A stretch of DNA of 64,000 nt, taken from assembly GCF_016772315.1 (NCBI RefSeq), contig NZ_CP053482.1, positions 2,728,001 to 2,792,000 of the forward strand, read 5' to 3'. A program made the translations under genes and the position numbers. The notes beneath the pieces were generated by a model. The model was not told the DNA's origin and made no database searches. It was given only the letters and a program-made list of their open reading frames with translations. Every line of letters starts with the position of its first letter. The first letter of the stretch is position 1. Origin of the DNA: Thiothrix subterranea. Its GTDB lineage: Bacteria > Pseudomonadota > Gammaproteobacteria > Thiotrichales > Thiotrichaceae. This document shows positions 41,605-51,051 of this stretch, piece after piece.

Positions 41605-42333
41605 TTAGCTATTTATTAAATTTTGTTGATCATTTAGAACAAGAGTCATTTCTTTGTTTTTTTCAAATATCGAAAGAATCTCTTCTTCACTAAAAAAATC
41701 TTTGTATGATCTATCGCCTTTAGACCTATTACAAGTCTGGCAAAGTGGAATTGCATTATTTACCCGATAGCCATCCTTGTTAATCAATATAAAATTACCG
41801 CCTTCATTCTTACTTAAGATAAAGTGATCTAAATCAAATCCATTATCTATACTTCCACACTTGGCGCATTTATTATTAAATAAATTTAGCAATTGCAATG
41901 AATACTTTTTGCGATATTCGTTTTCTATTTTGTTTCCACGCTTATAATCTTCTTTCTTAATTATGTAATCGGCTCTTTCATCACTAATAGCAACTTGGTT
42001 AAGCTTTTTAAGATAATTCTCGTGATTAATTTTATCTAATTCTTTTTGTTTGTTTCTTTGGTTTAACCACCATGTCAATAAGATACCAATAAAACCACAC
42101 GCTATAATAATGACCACAGGGTTCTTGTTATATGTCTCCTCTAGGAAATTTATTGTTTGAATAATAAGAAATATAACACCAAGAACGACGCCAACAACAA
42201 TCAATGACTGCGTGTCATCTGAAGATTTTTTGGTTCTTTTGGGAGGCTCTCCAACTAGACTTCCTAAAAGTCCTAACGCAATCCTTGAACCTATTGTATA
42301 GGATGGTTTTTGAGTTTTGCCTTTTCTGCTCAT
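41605..42333 (-). CDS. Membrane-anchored HNH nuclease-like protein
   Basis: 242 residues. Two hydrophobic helices (about 44-65 and 72-90) are followed by a coiled-coil-like charged stretch and a C-terminal HNH domain (about 150-215): CAKC, then DLDHFILSKNEGG, then LCQTCNRSKGDR. These are the zinc cysteines, the catalytic Asp-His and the Asn/Lys of the beta-beta-alpha metal fold. Membrane-linked HNH proteins occur in phage-defence contexts, which would suit its place beside two toxin-antitoxin pairs, but no partner is established. AT-rich. Confidence 0.78.
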   Translation of the reverse strand: MSRKGKTQKPSYTIGSRIALGLLGSLVGEPPKRTKKSSDDTQSLIVVGVVLGVIFLIIQTINFLEETYNKNPVVIIIACGFIGILLTWWLNQRNKQKELDKINHENYLKKLNQVAISDERADYIIKKEDYKRGNKIENEYRKKYSLQLLNLFNNKCAKCGSIDNGFDLDHFILSKNEGGNFILINKDGYRVNNAIPLCQTCNRSKGDRSYKDFFSEEEILSIFEKNKEMTLVLNDQQNLINS

Positions 42334-42372
42334 GATTTTTTACAAATTTTTTAGTTGAGGTTAACAAGTACT

Positions 42373-42528
42373 TTATGAGAAAAACCAAAATGACTCATTT
42401 TTCTTTTTTCTCTTTTTATCCCCAGCTTTTTGTGTGGATGTTCTAGTACTCCCTTTGTTACTGCGTTTATCGTAACTGCCGTCTTTTTTCTTTTTTTTGT
42501 TGTCAAATAAATCATCAAAAAAGCCCAT
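42373..42528 (-). CDS. 51-residue lysine-rich small protein
   Basis: ATG 42528 with an excellent AAGGAG 8-9 nt upstream opens a frame of 51 codons starting MGFFDDLFDN, then a Lys/Arg-rich low-complexity body and an aromatic C-terminus (FWFFS). A different frame over the same DNA (42351-42575) is longer but has no ribosome-binding site and is rejected. The amphipathic start plus basic body suggest a nucleic-acid or membrane-surface protein. It lies 40 nt before the HNH gene on the same strand, so the two may be co-expressed. No family recognised. Confidence 0.6.
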   Translation of the reverse strand: MGFFDDLFDNKKKKKDGSYDKRSNKGSTRTSTQKAGDKKRKKKNESFWFFS

Positions 42529-42599
42529 TTCAATTTCTCCTTAAATCTGAATTTATCTTTGGAAGATATAGCCAACTTATCTTTAGTAGATTTTTATCT

Positions 42600-42960
42600 C
42601 AGTGATAAGTGTCATATTGCGCTAACGGTTTCTTTAGGCGGCGTTCAGAAATATCAGCATGGACAGCCTACGTTCAATCGGTGAACACCCTTCGCCCATT
42701 TGGTTCGCCAAGTCTCTCGTACAGCCTGAAATTGTCATAGCCTTCACTCCTTAAAGAATGTCCCCCAATGAATCCCATCTTAACAAATCTCGTGTAGCCA
42801 AAAAGTGATCACTATCACAAGGAACGCTTTTAACTCCTGAAAATCCTCAAAATGATCATCAATCAAAAATTTCATTATGCCGTCCCCCTAATCCGCTGCA
42901 AATTGCAATTCCAGCGCCCCTGTTCCACACTGCCCATTCCACAAACCACCATCAAGACCC
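42600..42960. other. Intergenic region before nudF, no supported gene
   Basis: Read on both strands; only short frames without ribosome-binding sites. A minus-strand fragment (GYDNFRLYERLGEP-like, about 42680-42740) may be debris of a lost gene but is too short to name. Confidence 0.4.
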
Positions 42961-42961
42961 C

Positions 42962-43543
42962 ATGAAATTCGACATCCTCTCCCAACAAAATCTGTACCAA
43001 GGCTTTTTCCGCGTGGATGCCTACGAATTCCGCCACGAGCTGTTTGCAGGCGGTTGGTCGGGGACAGTCAGGCGGGAAATTTTCGAGCGCCGCAATGCCG
43101 TTGCCGTGCTGTTGCACGATCCCGTCGCTGATACGCTATTGGTGATCGAGCAATTCCGCCCCGGTGCTGCCTTGCGGGATGCGCAAGGCGCGTGGATGGT
43201 CGAAATCGTCGCAGGCATCGTCGAAGACGGTGAAAGCAATGCAGACGTGGCACGCCGCGAAGCCCAAGAAGAAGCCGGTTGCACCATCGACACGCTGGAA
43301 CACATCATCGACTTTTACCCCAGCGCAGGCGGCTCCACCGAAATCGTCAGCCTGTATTACGCCCCCGTCGATTTATCCGCCGTACCCATCGGCATCCACG
43401 GCTTGCCACACGAACACGAAGACATTCGCGTATCGGTCATCCCGCGCCACACCGCGCTGGCATGGCTCAAAGCCGGTAAAATCCAAGCATCTCTAGCCAT
43501 TATTGCCCTGCAATGGCTCGCATTGGAAAAACCACCCCGTTAA
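42962..43543 (+). CDS. nudF: ADP-ribose pyrophosphatase (Nudix)
   Basis: 193 residues. The Nudix box fits GX5EX7REUXEEXGU at residues 85-107 (G85, E91, R99-E100, E103-E104, G106). The N-terminal part (QGFFRVDAYEFRHELFAGG, VIEQFRP) is typical of NudF, which splits ADP-ribose to AMP and ribose-5-phosphate. The last codons (LEKPPR) lie within a 36-bp sequence that reappears at the end of the next gene. Confidence 0.93.
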   Translation: MKFDILSQQNLYQGFFRVDAYEFRHELFAGGWSGTVRREIFERRNAVAVLLHDPVADTLLVIEQFRPGAALRDAQGAWMVEIVAGIVEDGESNADVARREAQEEAGCTIDTLEHIIDFYPSAGGSTEIVSLYYAPVDLSAVPIGIHGLPHEHEDIRVSVIPRHTALAWLKAGKIQASLAIIALQWLALEKPPR

Positions 43544-43546
43544 TGC
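43511..43546 (+). repeat. nudF 3' end repeat, first copy
   Basis: 36 bp covering the last codons of nudF; about 30 of 36 bases recur at 44768-44803, including the uninterrupted ATTGGAAAAACCACCCC. Confidence 0.75.
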
Positions 43547-43609
43547 GCTTGTTGGCGCGATTGATTCTATGCAAAAATGAAGTACTACTTCAGATTTGCA
43601 GGGTGCGTC

Positions 43610-44812
43610 ATGATTCAACGCCACATACTTCCCATTTTATTGGCGCGTGCTGCCCAATGGCCCGTCGTGACGGTCACGGGGCCACGGCAATCCGGCAAAA
43701 CCACGTTGTGTCGGGAAGCCTTTCCCAACAAGCCTTACACCAATCTGGAACGCCCCGATACCCGCGATTTTGCCCGCACTGATCCACGCGGTTTCCTGAG
43801 CCAATTCCCCGATGGGGCGGTGATTGATGAAATTCAGCGCGTCCCCGACTTGCTGTCATGGATTCAAGTATTGGTGGATGAAAAGAATACAGCAGGGCAA
43901 TTCATCCTCACAGGCAGCCACCAGTTTGAACTCAGCCGCCACATCTCGCAGTCATTAGCGGGGCGTACTGCCTTGCTGAAATTGTTGCCGCTGTCGATTG
44001 CCGAATTGTTACCAATTGTGGAAAAACCAACACTGGATAGTTTTTTGTACCAAGGCGGTTATCCGCGCATTCATGCCCAACAACTAGACCCTGCTGTGGC
44101 GTTGGGTGATTACTTTGAAACCTATGTGCAGCGCGATTTGCGTGAATTGGTGCAGTTACGCAACCTCCATCTGTTTGAAAAATTTGTGCGCCTAGTCGCG
44201 GGGCGCGTCGGGCAATTGGTGAATATGCAAAGCCTCGCAGCGGATGTCGGCGTATCAGGTAACACCGTGCAAGAATGGCTCACCTTATTGGAAGCTTCCT
44301 ACATCGTGTTTCGCCTGCCGCCGTGGTTTAGCAATGGCAGCAAACGCCTGATCAAATCGCCCAAGCTCTATTTTTACGATGTGGGGCTTGCCGCCTGGCT
44401 AATCGGGATTACCCAGCCAGCGTATTTGCCGACACACCCGCTGCGGGGCAACTTGTTTGAAAACCTCGTGGTGCTGGAAGTGCTAAAAACGTTGCATAAC
44501 GCAGGTGCAAAACCCAACCTGTCTTTCTACCGCGATGCCAACCACAACGAAGCCGATTTGCTGCTGGAAACCGGCGATAAATTGCAACTGCTCGAAATCA
44601 AGTCCGCGCAAACGGTTGCCAGTGACGCCATGCAAGCCGCGACACGGGTAAAAACTGCCTTGGGTGAACGAATTGCAGGTATGACATTGGTGTACGGCGG
44701 GGCGGAAGCGCAACGGCGCAGTGCGTTTACGGTATTGCCGTATACGCAGGTGCAGGCGTGGCTGGTACAATCGCTCGTATTGGAAAAACCACCCCTAGGA
44801 TGCCATTCATGA
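43610..44812 (+). CDS. DUF4143-type AAA ATPase
   Basis: 400 residues from ATG 43610 (AGGGTG just upstream; an in-frame ATG at 43577 would add 11 residues). Walker A GPRQSGKT is at 24-31, Walker B-like VIDEIQRVP follows, and LTGSHQFELSR is the sensor-type block of the AAA_14 family. The C-terminal DUF4143 domain contains YFYDVGLAAWLIG and FENLVVLEVLK, plus a nuclease-like LLEIKSAQT. Function of the family is unsettled; it is frequently mobile. Its last 12 codons (SLVLEKPP...) appear borrowed from the nudF tail, in the same reading frame, and the gene runs 4 nt into the next gene. Confidence 0.85.
   Translation: MIQRHILPILLARAAQWPVVTVTGPRQSGKTTLCREAFPNKPYTNLERPDTRDFARTDPRGFLSQFPDGAVIDEIQRVPDLLSWIQVLVDEKNTAGQFILTGSHQFELSRHISQSLAGRTALLKLLPLSIAELLPIVEKPTLDSFLYQGGYPRIHAQQLDPAVALGDYFETYVQRDLRELVQLRNLHLFEKFVRLVAGRVGQLVNMQSLAADVGVSGNTVQEWLTLLEASYIVFRLPPWFSNGSKRLIKSPKLYFYDVGLAAWLIGITQPAYLPTHPLRGNLFENLVVLEVLKTLHNAGAKPNLSFYRDANHNEADLLLETGDKLQLLEIKSAQTVASDAMQAATRVKTALGERIAGMTLVYGGAEAQRRSAFTVLPYTQVQAWLVQSLVLEKPPLGCHS
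44768..44803 (+). repeat. nudF 3' end repeat, second copy
   Basis: Partial copy of 43511-43546, now forming the C-terminal codons of the DUF4143 gene. Confidence 0.75.
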
Positions 44813-45345
44813 CCGTCAAAGCCTTTGAAAACCACACCCCAACGCTGCACCCGACCGCCTACGTCGACCCGATGGCGTATGTCAGCGGGCAAACCACCCT
44901 AGGCGAAGGTTCGTCGGTGTGGCCGATGGCGGTAGTGCGCGGCGACATCAACCACATTCGCATTGGCAACTTGACCAATGTGCAAGACGGCGCGGTGCTG
45001 CATGTCACGCATGGCGGCCCGTATTCCTCGCCCGACGGTCGCCCGCTGCTGATTGGCGATGAAGTCACAATCGGTCACAAAGCCGTGTTACACGCCTGCA
45101 CCATCGGCAACCGCTGTTTGGTGGGGATGAGCGCTATCGTGCTGGATGGCGCAGTGGTCGAAGACGAGGTAATGATCGGCGCAGGCAGTCTGGTTCCGCC
45201 GGGCAAGCGTTTGGAAAGCGGCTATTTGTACGTCGGCAATCCGGTCAAACAGTCGCGGGCGCTGACCGAAAAAGAGCGGGCGTATTTCAGCTATTCAGCC
45301 AATTACTATGCAAAGTTAGCGCTAAGAACGGCTGCTTCGGAGTGA
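44809..45345 (+). CDS. Gamma-class carbonic anhydrase-like hexapeptide protein
   Basis: 178 residues from ATG 44809 (AGGA 8 nt upstream; ATG 44800 is in frame but has poorer spacing). It shows left-handed beta-helix repeats ([LIV]GxxxxI type) and the zinc-ligand histidines in GAVLHVTHGG and IGHKAVLHACTIG. It belongs to the YrdA/CaiE/gamma-CA group. It lies 7 nt before cobU and is likely co-transcribed with the cobalamin genes, though it has no known role there. Confidence 0.9.
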   Translation: MTVKAFENHTPTLHPTAYVDPMAYVSGQTTLGEGSSVWPMAVVRGDINHIRIGNLTNVQDGAVLHVTHGGPYSSPDGRPLLIGDEVTIGHKAVLHACTIGNRCLVGMSAIVLDGAVVEDEVMIGAGSLVPPGKRLESGYLYVGNPVKQSRALTEKERAYFSYSANYYAKLALRTAASE

Positions 45346-45352
45346 AAACAGT

Positions 45353-45886
45353 ATGCAAGCTTTGATTCTCGGCGGTGCACGTTCCGGTAAAAGCCATTAT
45401 GCCGAAACGTTAGCGCAACAGTCCGGTCACGAGGTTATTTATATCGCGACTGCGCAAGCGCATGACGCTGAAATGCAAGAACGCATTACCCATCACCGTG
45501 CTACTCGCCCTGCACATTGGCTGACAGTAGAAGAGCCACTAACACTTGCCGCCACCCTGCAACATCATGCTGCTTCACACCGCCTGTTGCTGGTGGATTG
45601 CCTAACACTGTGGTTGACCAATTTGCTGTGTTTGGAAGACGAGCAACGTTTGCAAACAGAAACCACCGCATTGTTACAGACACTTCCGCGTTTGCCAGGG
45701 CATACCCTGTTGGTCAGTAACGAGGTGGGGTTGGGCGTCGTGCCATTGGGCGAATTGACGCGCCGTTACGTTGACAGCGCAGGGCGCTTGCATCAGCAAT
45801 TAGCCGCACAACTGGAAACGGTGGTGTTCATGGTGGCAGGTTTGCCACAGGTATTAAAAGGACATTTCAATGGATTGGCTGAATGA
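45353..45886 (+). CDS. cobU: Adenosylcobinamide kinase / adenosylcobinamide-phosphate guanylyltransferase
   Basis: 177 residues. P-loop [12 protein letters not shown] at the N-terminus; [16 protein letters not shown] and [13 protein letters not shown] are family blocks. It phosphorylates cobinamide and attaches GMP, preparing the nucleotide loop of B12. It overlaps cobT by 17 nt. Confidence 0.96.
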   Translation: MQALILGGARSGKSHYAETLAQQSGHEVIYIATAQAHDAEMQERITHHRATRPAHWLTVEEPLTLAATLQHHAASHRLLLVDCLTLWLTNLLCLEDEQRLQTETTALLQTLPRLPGHTLLVSNEVGLGVVPLGELTRRYVDSAGRLHQQLAAQLETVVFMVAGLPQVLKGHFNGLAE

Positions 45887-46925
45887 ACCCTGCGCGAGTG
45901 CGACAGAACATTACCGAGAATTTGCTTTACAACGTCAGCAACAACTCACCAAGCCTAGCGGCGCGTTAGGCAGGTTGGAAACGTTGGCAGTGACATTGGC
46001 AGCGCTGCAAGGCCGTGAAGACCCCCGTGCCGATAGGGTTCACATCAGTATTTTTGCCGCCGACCACGGTGTGGCGGAAGAGGGTGTCTCCGCCTTCCCG
46101 CAAGCGGTGACTGGGCAAATGGTGCACAATTTTCTCAACGGTGGTGCCGCCATCAGCGTACTGGCACGAGAGCTGGGTGCAACGCTGGAAATCATCGACG
46201 TCGGTGTCAAAGACCCGCTAAACCATGCAGGGCTGATCAGTCAACGTGCCGGTGCTGGTACGGCAAACAGTGCGCAAGCCCCCGCGATGACCCACAGCCA
46301 GCTCAATCTTGCACTGCAAGCAGGTTACGCCGCTGCCGAACGCGCCTATGCGAATAAAGCACACCTGTTTATTGGTGGTGAAATGGGCATCGGCAATACC
46401 ACCGCCGCGACCGCGTTGTATTGTGCCTTGCTGGATGTTGCACCAAGCGTTGCCACCGGCGCAGGCACAGGGCTTGATGCTGCCGGTATTGCGCATAAAG
46501 TGAATGTTATTCAACGCATTCTTGATGTGCATCGCCATCACCTGAATGCGCCGTTGGAGGCATTGCGTTGCGTCGGTGGGTTTGAAATTGCCGCATTGGT
46601 CGGGGCGTATTGGCGGGCGGCTCAACGGGGCATTCCCATTGTGGTGGATGGTTTTATCAGCACCGCCGCCGCATTGGTGGCAGTGCAACAGCAGCCGAAT
46701 GTGCGGCAATGGTTATTGCTCAGTCATGCGTCTGCCGAACCGGGGCATGTGTTGGCAACCGATTTTCTAGGTTTGCAGCCGTTGTTGGATTTGCAAATGC
46801 GGTTGGGAGAGGGCAGTGGCGCGGCGCTGGCTGTGCCGTTGTTGCGCATGGCGTGCGCTTTACATAACCGCATGGCAACGTTTGCTGAAGCAGCGGTGGC
46901 GGGTGAAGCGGCAGCGCGATTGTGA
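45870..46925 (+). CDS. cobT: Nicotinate-nucleotide--dimethylbenzimidazole phosphoribosyltransferase
   Basis: 351 residues. Activates the lower ligand DMB to alpha-ribazole phosphate. Family blocks [20 protein letters not shown] and [11 protein letters not shown] with the catalytic Glu region ([10 protein letters not shown]) are visible. Overlaps cobU (17 nt) and cobS (1 nt, TGATG). The DMB substrate can come from bluB, encoded in the facing operon. Confidence 0.97.
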   Translation: MDWLNEPCASATEHYREFALQRQQQLTKPSGALGRLETLAVTLAALQGREDPRADRVHISIFAADHGVAEEGVSAFPQAVTGQMVHNFLNGGAAISVLARELGATLEIIDVGVKDPLNHAGLISQRAGAGTANSAQAPAMTHSQLNLALQAGYAAAERAYANKAHLFIGGEMGIGNTTAATALYCALLDVAPSVATGAGTGLDAAGIAHKVNVIQRILDVHRHHLNAPLEALRCVGGFEIAALVGAYWRAAQRGIPIVVDGFISTAAALVAVQQQPNVRQWLLLSHASAEPGHVLATDFLGLQPLLDLQMRLGEGSGAALAVPLLRMACALHNRMATFAEAAVAGEAAARL

Positions 46926-47665
46926 TGCATAATATACCCCGCTATTTTTTCCTTGCGCTGTCATTTCTGACCCGTATTCCAGTGCCGGATTTGGGGAAGC
47001 TGGAAGCAGTGGATTTTGGGCGGGCAGCTTTGTTTTATCCATTGGTGGGCTTGCTGATTGGTGCTTTGTTGTGCCTCCCGCTGGTATTGTTTCCACACGC
47101 ACCGGCGGTATTGCTGGCAGCAATAGTGACCGTGTTATGGGCGGCTATTACTGGTGGGCTGCATCTGGATGGGCTGGCAGACAGTGCCGATGCGTGGCTT
47201 GGCGGTTTCGGCGATGTGGAAAAGACGCACCGCATTCTCAAAGACCCGTTGATCGGTGCGGCGGGTGCAATCGCGCTGGTCGGATTGTTATTGCTGAAAT
47301 TCGCCGCGCTGGTGGTGATCCTTGAAAACGGTGTGTGGTGGGTGGTCTTGCTGGCTCCGGTATTGGGGCGGGCGCTGGTATTGTTACTGTTTCTGACGAC
47401 ACCTTACGTGCGGGCGGGCGGCTTAGCCAGTGCAGTCACCGCGCATTTGCCGCGTACCGTAGCATGGTGGCTCACACTGGCAACGTTGCTGCTGGTGGCA
47501 CTGGTTTCCTTGCACGGTTTGGGGGCAGTACTGCTGGGATTTTGGTTGTTGCGTCGCATGATGGTACAGCGCTTGCGAGGTTGTACCGGTGATACCGCCG
47601 GTGCAACACTGGAAAGTGGTGAAATGTTGTGGCTGCTGGGGGTGGCATTGGGCTTGCCAGCGTAA
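46925..47665 (+). CDS. cobS: Adenosylcobinamide-GDP ribazoletransferase (cobalamin synthase)
   Basis: 246 residues from ATG 46925, coupled to the cobT stop (a GTG at 46922 is also in frame). Several membrane helices and the conserved acidic loop HLDGLADSADAWLGG with metal-binding aspartates. It joins GDP-cobinamide to alpha-ribazole phosphate at the inner membrane. Its end is convergent with cobQ, with 5 nt between the stops. Confidence 0.96.
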   Translation: MHNIPRYFFLALSFLTRIPVPDLGKLEAVDFGRAALFYPLVGLLIGALLCLPLVLFPHAPAVLLAAIVTVLWAAITGGLHLDGLADSADAWLGGFGDVEKTHRILKDPLIGAAGAIALVGLLLLKFAALVVILENGVWWVVLLAPVLGRALVLLLFLTTPYVRAGGLASAVTAHLPRTVAWWLTLATLLLVALVSLHGLGAVLLGFWLLRRMMVQRLRGCTGDTAGATLESGEMLWLLGVALGLPA

Positions 47666-47670
47666 GGTGG

Positions 47671-49179
47671 CTATGGCGCTTGGAGCAGCGCCATCACAAC
47701 CGGCATATTCAAGTGTGTTTCCAGTGTATCCGCCAGCCGTTCGAGTTGTTGTTCGCGCACCGCATTGATGTCGAATGTGTCTGCCTCGCGTAAACCTGAC
47801 CATTCCAACAATGCTTGCAATGCTTCCGGCGCGTCAAATAGCCCGTGCAAATACGTCGCTAATATCAGCCCATCGGCAGAAATTGCGCCATCCGGTTGTC
47901 CATCCCAATATACCGCTGGCGCTTCCAACGCTTTACCTGTGCTAATGCCGCAGTGGATTTCATAGCCGTGAAGAAAATCCTCCCCCAACCTCGCCCAGCC
48001 GCTACTCGCGGCGCTTGCGCCCTTTTGCAAAGGAGGGGCAAGCGTGCCTCTGCGGTTATTGAGTTGTTTTTCGGGGTTCAGGGTCGTTTCCAACTCAAGT
48101 AAACCCAGCCCCGCATAACTACGCGGTTCCCCCTCCATCCCATGCGGATCGTGAATCGCCGCCCCCAACATCTGCAAACCGCCACAAATCCCGATCACCT
48201 TCCCGCCGTAACGCAAATGCCGCTGGATCGCCGCCTCCCAGCCTTGCGAGCGCAACCACGCCAAATCAAACCCAACATTTTTGCTACCGGGCAAAATCAG
48301 CAAATCCGCCGCCGGAATGCTTTCCAAATGTCCCACATACTGAAAATCCACCTGCGGATGCAGCCGCAACGGCTCAAAATCCGTATGGTTACTGATATGC
48401 GGAAGGCGCGGTACAACGACGCGGAATTGTTCCCTTCGACTCCGCTCAGGGAACGCCGCATTCTCCGGCACAGCATCCTCCGCATCCAAATGCAGCCCAT
48501 GCAAATACGGCAACACCCCCAACACTGGCTTGCCGGTATACGCCTCCAACCAATCCAACCCGCCCTGCAACAGCGCAATATCGCCACGAAACCGATTGAT
48601 CACAAAGCCTTTGACTCGCGCCTGTTCGCTTTCAGACAGCAACGCCAACGTCCCCACCAAATGCGCAAATACGCCACCTTTGTCGATGTCCGCAATCAAA
48701 ATCACCGGGCAATCCGCGCGTTCCGCAAACCCCATATTGGCAATATCGCCCTCACGCAAATTGATTTCCGCCGGACTACCCGCACCTTCCACCATGACGT
48801 AGGTGTATTCCGCACACAGCCGCGCATAGGAATCGAATACCGCCGCCGCTGCCTTGGGTTTGTAGCTGTGGTAATCGAGGGCTTCGAGATTGCCGATGGA
48901 ATGCCCTTGCAAAATCACTTGCGCCCCCGTGTCAGTATTCGGCTTGAGCAGCACGGGATTCATGTGAACGCTAGGAACAACGCCCGCCGCCTGCGCTTGC
49001 AAGGCTTGCGCCCGCCCGATTTCGCCGCCATCGGGGGTGACTGCGCTGTTTAATGCCATGTTCTGCGGTTTGAACGGCACGACGGATAAGCCGCGCCGTT
49101 TGAAGACGCGGCACAGCCCCGCTACCAGCGTGCTTTTGCCCGCATCCGAGGTGCATCCCTGCACCATCAAGGTTGGCAT
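47671..49179 (-). CDS. cobQ: Cobyric acid synthase (adenosylcobyrinate amidase)
   Basis: 502 residues. The N-terminal DRTGase-like domain has the P-loop [14 protein letters not shown]; the C-terminal class I glutamine amidotransferase has the nucleophile Cys in [10 protein letters not shown]. It amidates four side chains of the corrin ring. Odd feature: about 8 residues (PERSRREQ, near 243-250) are encoded by a 26-nt palindrome inserted in frame. Last gene of the btuB-led operon. It overlaps the upstream gene by 13 nt. Confidence 0.96.
   Translation of the reverse strand: MPTLMVQGCTSDAGKSTLVAGLCRVFKRRGLSVVPFKPQNMALNSAVTPDGGEIGRAQALQAQAAGVVPSVHMNPVLLKPNTDTGAQVILQGHSIGNLEALDYHSYKPKAAAAVFDSYARLCAEYTYVMVEGAGSPAEINLREGDIANMGFAERADCPVILIADIDKGGVFAHLVGTLALLSESEQARVKGFVINRFRGDIALLQGGLDWLEAYTGKPVLGVLPYLHGLHLDAEDAVPENAAFPERSRREQFRVVVPRLPHISNHTDFEPLRLHPQVDFQYVGHLESIPAADLLILPGSKNVGFDLAWLRSQGWEAAIQRHLRYGGKVIGICGGLQMLGAAIHDPHGMEGEPRSYAGLGLLELETTLNPEKQLNNRRGTLAPPLQKGASAASSGWARLGEDFLHGYEIHCGISTGKALEAPAVYWDGQPDGAISADGLILATYLHGLFDAPEALQALLEWSGLREADTFDINAVREQQLERLADTLETHLNMPVVMALLQAP
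48429..48454. repeat. In-frame palindromic element inside cobQ
   Basis: GTTCCCT...AGGGAAC with a 12-nt centre containing CTTCGACTCCGCTCA-type sequence. A variant of the same element (CCCTTCGGCTACGCTCAGGG) lies inside tnpB at 63055-63076. Confidence 0.75.
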
Positions 49180-50174
49180 GATTGAATTCCTTGTTCCAGA
49201 CGTAACCAGTCTTGTTCCGTAGCAGGCAAGCCGAAGCGTAACGCCGCAGGCTCGGTGAATAAACGGGTGAGAATTCCTTGCGCTGCCAAGGCTTGATGGA
49301 TTTCTGCGGCGTGGGGCGAAGGCAGATAGCCAAACAACGGCGTGCTTTGCACCGCGTCACCGTAATAGCGTTGCAATGAGGTGTGCAAACGCTCGCCCGC
49401 CAGCACCAAACGGCAACGTTGTTGCTGCTGCCAAGCCCGATCCGCCAATGCTTGTTGCCCTGCCCAGCGTGCCGGATGGCTCACCGACCAATCGCCCTGC
49501 AAAGCAGCGATGGCTTGCAACAGCGGGATTTCTGCCCAGACAAAACCTAAACGCACGCCTGCCAAGCCGAAAAATTTACCCACCGAACGCAACACCACCA
49601 ACCCTGATTGCGGCTCAGGGATAATCAGGCTTTGCGTGGGGGTAACATCCATAAACGCCTCATCCACCACCAGACAGCCGCCGTGTTGCGCCAAGGTTTG
49701 CTGCCAGTGGCGTAAGGTTTCCGATGAATAATGCTGCGCGGTCGGATTGGTCGGGTTGACCACCACCAGCACATCCAGCGCGGGCAATGCCCGTTCCACT
49801 TGCGCTGGGTTTAACGCCTGCACGGTGTGACCTTGTGCCGCCCATGCGTGTTGATGGCTGTGGTAGGCAGGGCTGATAATCCCGACGCGGCGGTTGGAGG
49901 GAAAGCATTGCGGTAATAGTTTGATCGCCTCTTGAGAACCGTTGACGGGTAACAGATAAGGGCTACCGTAATACTCAGCGGCAACGCTTGCCAACCCATC
50001 ATCGCTTTCCGGCAAGCGTTGCCAGCACGCAGTCGGAACAGGCGGCAAAGGATAAGCCCACGGGCTAATGCCAGTGGACACATCCAGCCAATCCGCCAAA
50101 GGAATACCGAATGTTTGGCTGAAACGCCTTAATTGCCCACCGTGATTATGCGAAGAAAACACTAACGCCCCCAA
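49167..50174 (-). CDS. cobD: Threonine-phosphate decarboxylase-type aminotransferase
   Basis: 335 residues. A fold-I PLP enzyme with the Lys in [19 protein letters not shown] and an N-terminal [14 protein letters not shown] that fits CobD/CobC of the cobalamin pathway. Makes aminopropanol phosphate for the nucleotide loop. Overlaps cbiB by 29 nt and cobQ by 13 nt. The gene is called cobC in Pseudomonas nomenclature. Confidence 0.93.
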   Translation of the reverse strand: MGALVFSSHNHGGQLRRFSQTFGIPLADWLDVSTGISPWAYPLPPVPTACWQRLPESDDGLASVAAEYYGSPYLLPVNGSQEAIKLLPQCFPSNRRVGIISPAYHSHQHAWAAQGHTVQALNPAQVERALPALDVLVVVNPTNPTAQHYSSETLRHWQQTLAQHGGCLVVDEAFMDVTPTQSLIIPEPQSGLVVLRSVGKFFGLAGVRLGFVWAEIPLLQAIAALQGDWSVSHPARWAGQQALADRAWQQQQRCRLVLAGERLHTSLQRYYGDAVQSTPLFGYLPSPHAAEIHQALAAQGILTRLFTEPAALRFGLPATEQDWLRLEQGIQSCQP

Positions 50175-51051
50175 TGATCAAGGTGATACCCGCCCACAGA
50201 TACACACCCCGATCCAGCAAGCGGATAGCACTGGTAATCGCGGTTGCGTCCGGTATTGACCCCGCACCGAGTGACGGGCGGGCTTTGGTTTGCCCCGCAT
50301 ATACCGCATCGCCGCCGAGTTGCACTTGCAACGCACCCGCGCCCGCCGCCATCACCACTCCGGCATTGGGGCTATACCAACGACTGCCTTGGGTACGCCA
50401 CGCCAGCATCGCAGCAACAAAATTCCCACACAGCGCATACGTTAACGCCGTCAATCGTGCCGGAATCCAGTTCAACACATCATCCACCCGCGCTGCCCAC
50501 TTGCCGAAGCGCTCAAAGCGTTCACTGCGATAACCCCACATCGCATCCAGCGTATTACTCAGGCGGTACAGCACGACTGCTGGCGCACCGCCGATCATCA
50601 GCCAGAATAAGGGGGCAAACACAGCATCGCTGCCATTTTCCAGCACCGATTCGATGCAGGCACGGCTGATCTGGGGGCTATCGAGGTGGGAGGTGTCGCG
50701 GCTAACCAGCCAACCGACTTTTTGCCGTGCTTGCGGTAAATCATCCGCCAGCAGTGCTTGTTGTACCCACTGGGCGTGTTGGCGCAGGCTTTGCCAGCCA
50801 ATCGCCAACCAACCGCACAGCACACTGAGCCAAATACCACCGATGAGCGTATCCAGCCACCAAACGGCAATGCTTAAAGGCAACACTGCCAAACACCACG
50901 CCAGTATGCCGTAGTGAACGGTGCGGTTATTAAGGTGAGATTCCAGCCAATCCGCCAGCTTGCCGAAGCCGACCAGCGGGTGAAAACGCGGGGGTTCGCC
51001 TAACAGCCGATCCAACAGCAGGGCGGGGACAAGGGTTAGGGCTGAAATCAT
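50146..51051 (-). CDS. cbiB: Adenosylcobinamide-phosphate synthase
   Basis: 301 residues, several membrane helices. Conserved LLDRLLGEPPRFHPLVGFGKLADWLE at the N-terminus and SPNAGVVMAAGAGALQVQLGG later. Attaches aminopropanol (phosphate) to cobyric acid. Overlaps bluB by 4 nt. Confidence 0.95.
   Translation of the reverse strand: MISALTLVPALLLDRLLGEPPRFHPLVGFGKLADWLESHLNNRTVHYGILAWCLAVLPLSIAVWWLDTLIGGIWLSVLCGWLAIGWQSLRQHAQWVQQALLADDLPQARQKVGWLVSRDTSHLDSPQISRACIESVLENGSDAVFAPLFWLMIGGAPAVVLYRLSNTLDAMWGYRSERFERFGKWAARVDDVLNWIPARLTALTYALCGNFVAAMLAWRTQGSRWYSPNAGVVMAAGAGALQVQLGGDAVYAGQTKARPSLGAGSIPDATAITSAIRLLDRGVYLWAGITLIIGGVSVFFA

Noticed and set aside
42351-42575. 74-residue frame
   Set aside because: Overlaps in another frame the 51-residue ORF that has an excellent Shine-Dalgarno; the longer one has none.
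48142-49053. 303-residue frame opposite cobQ
   Set aside because: Antisense shadow of a conserved enzyme.
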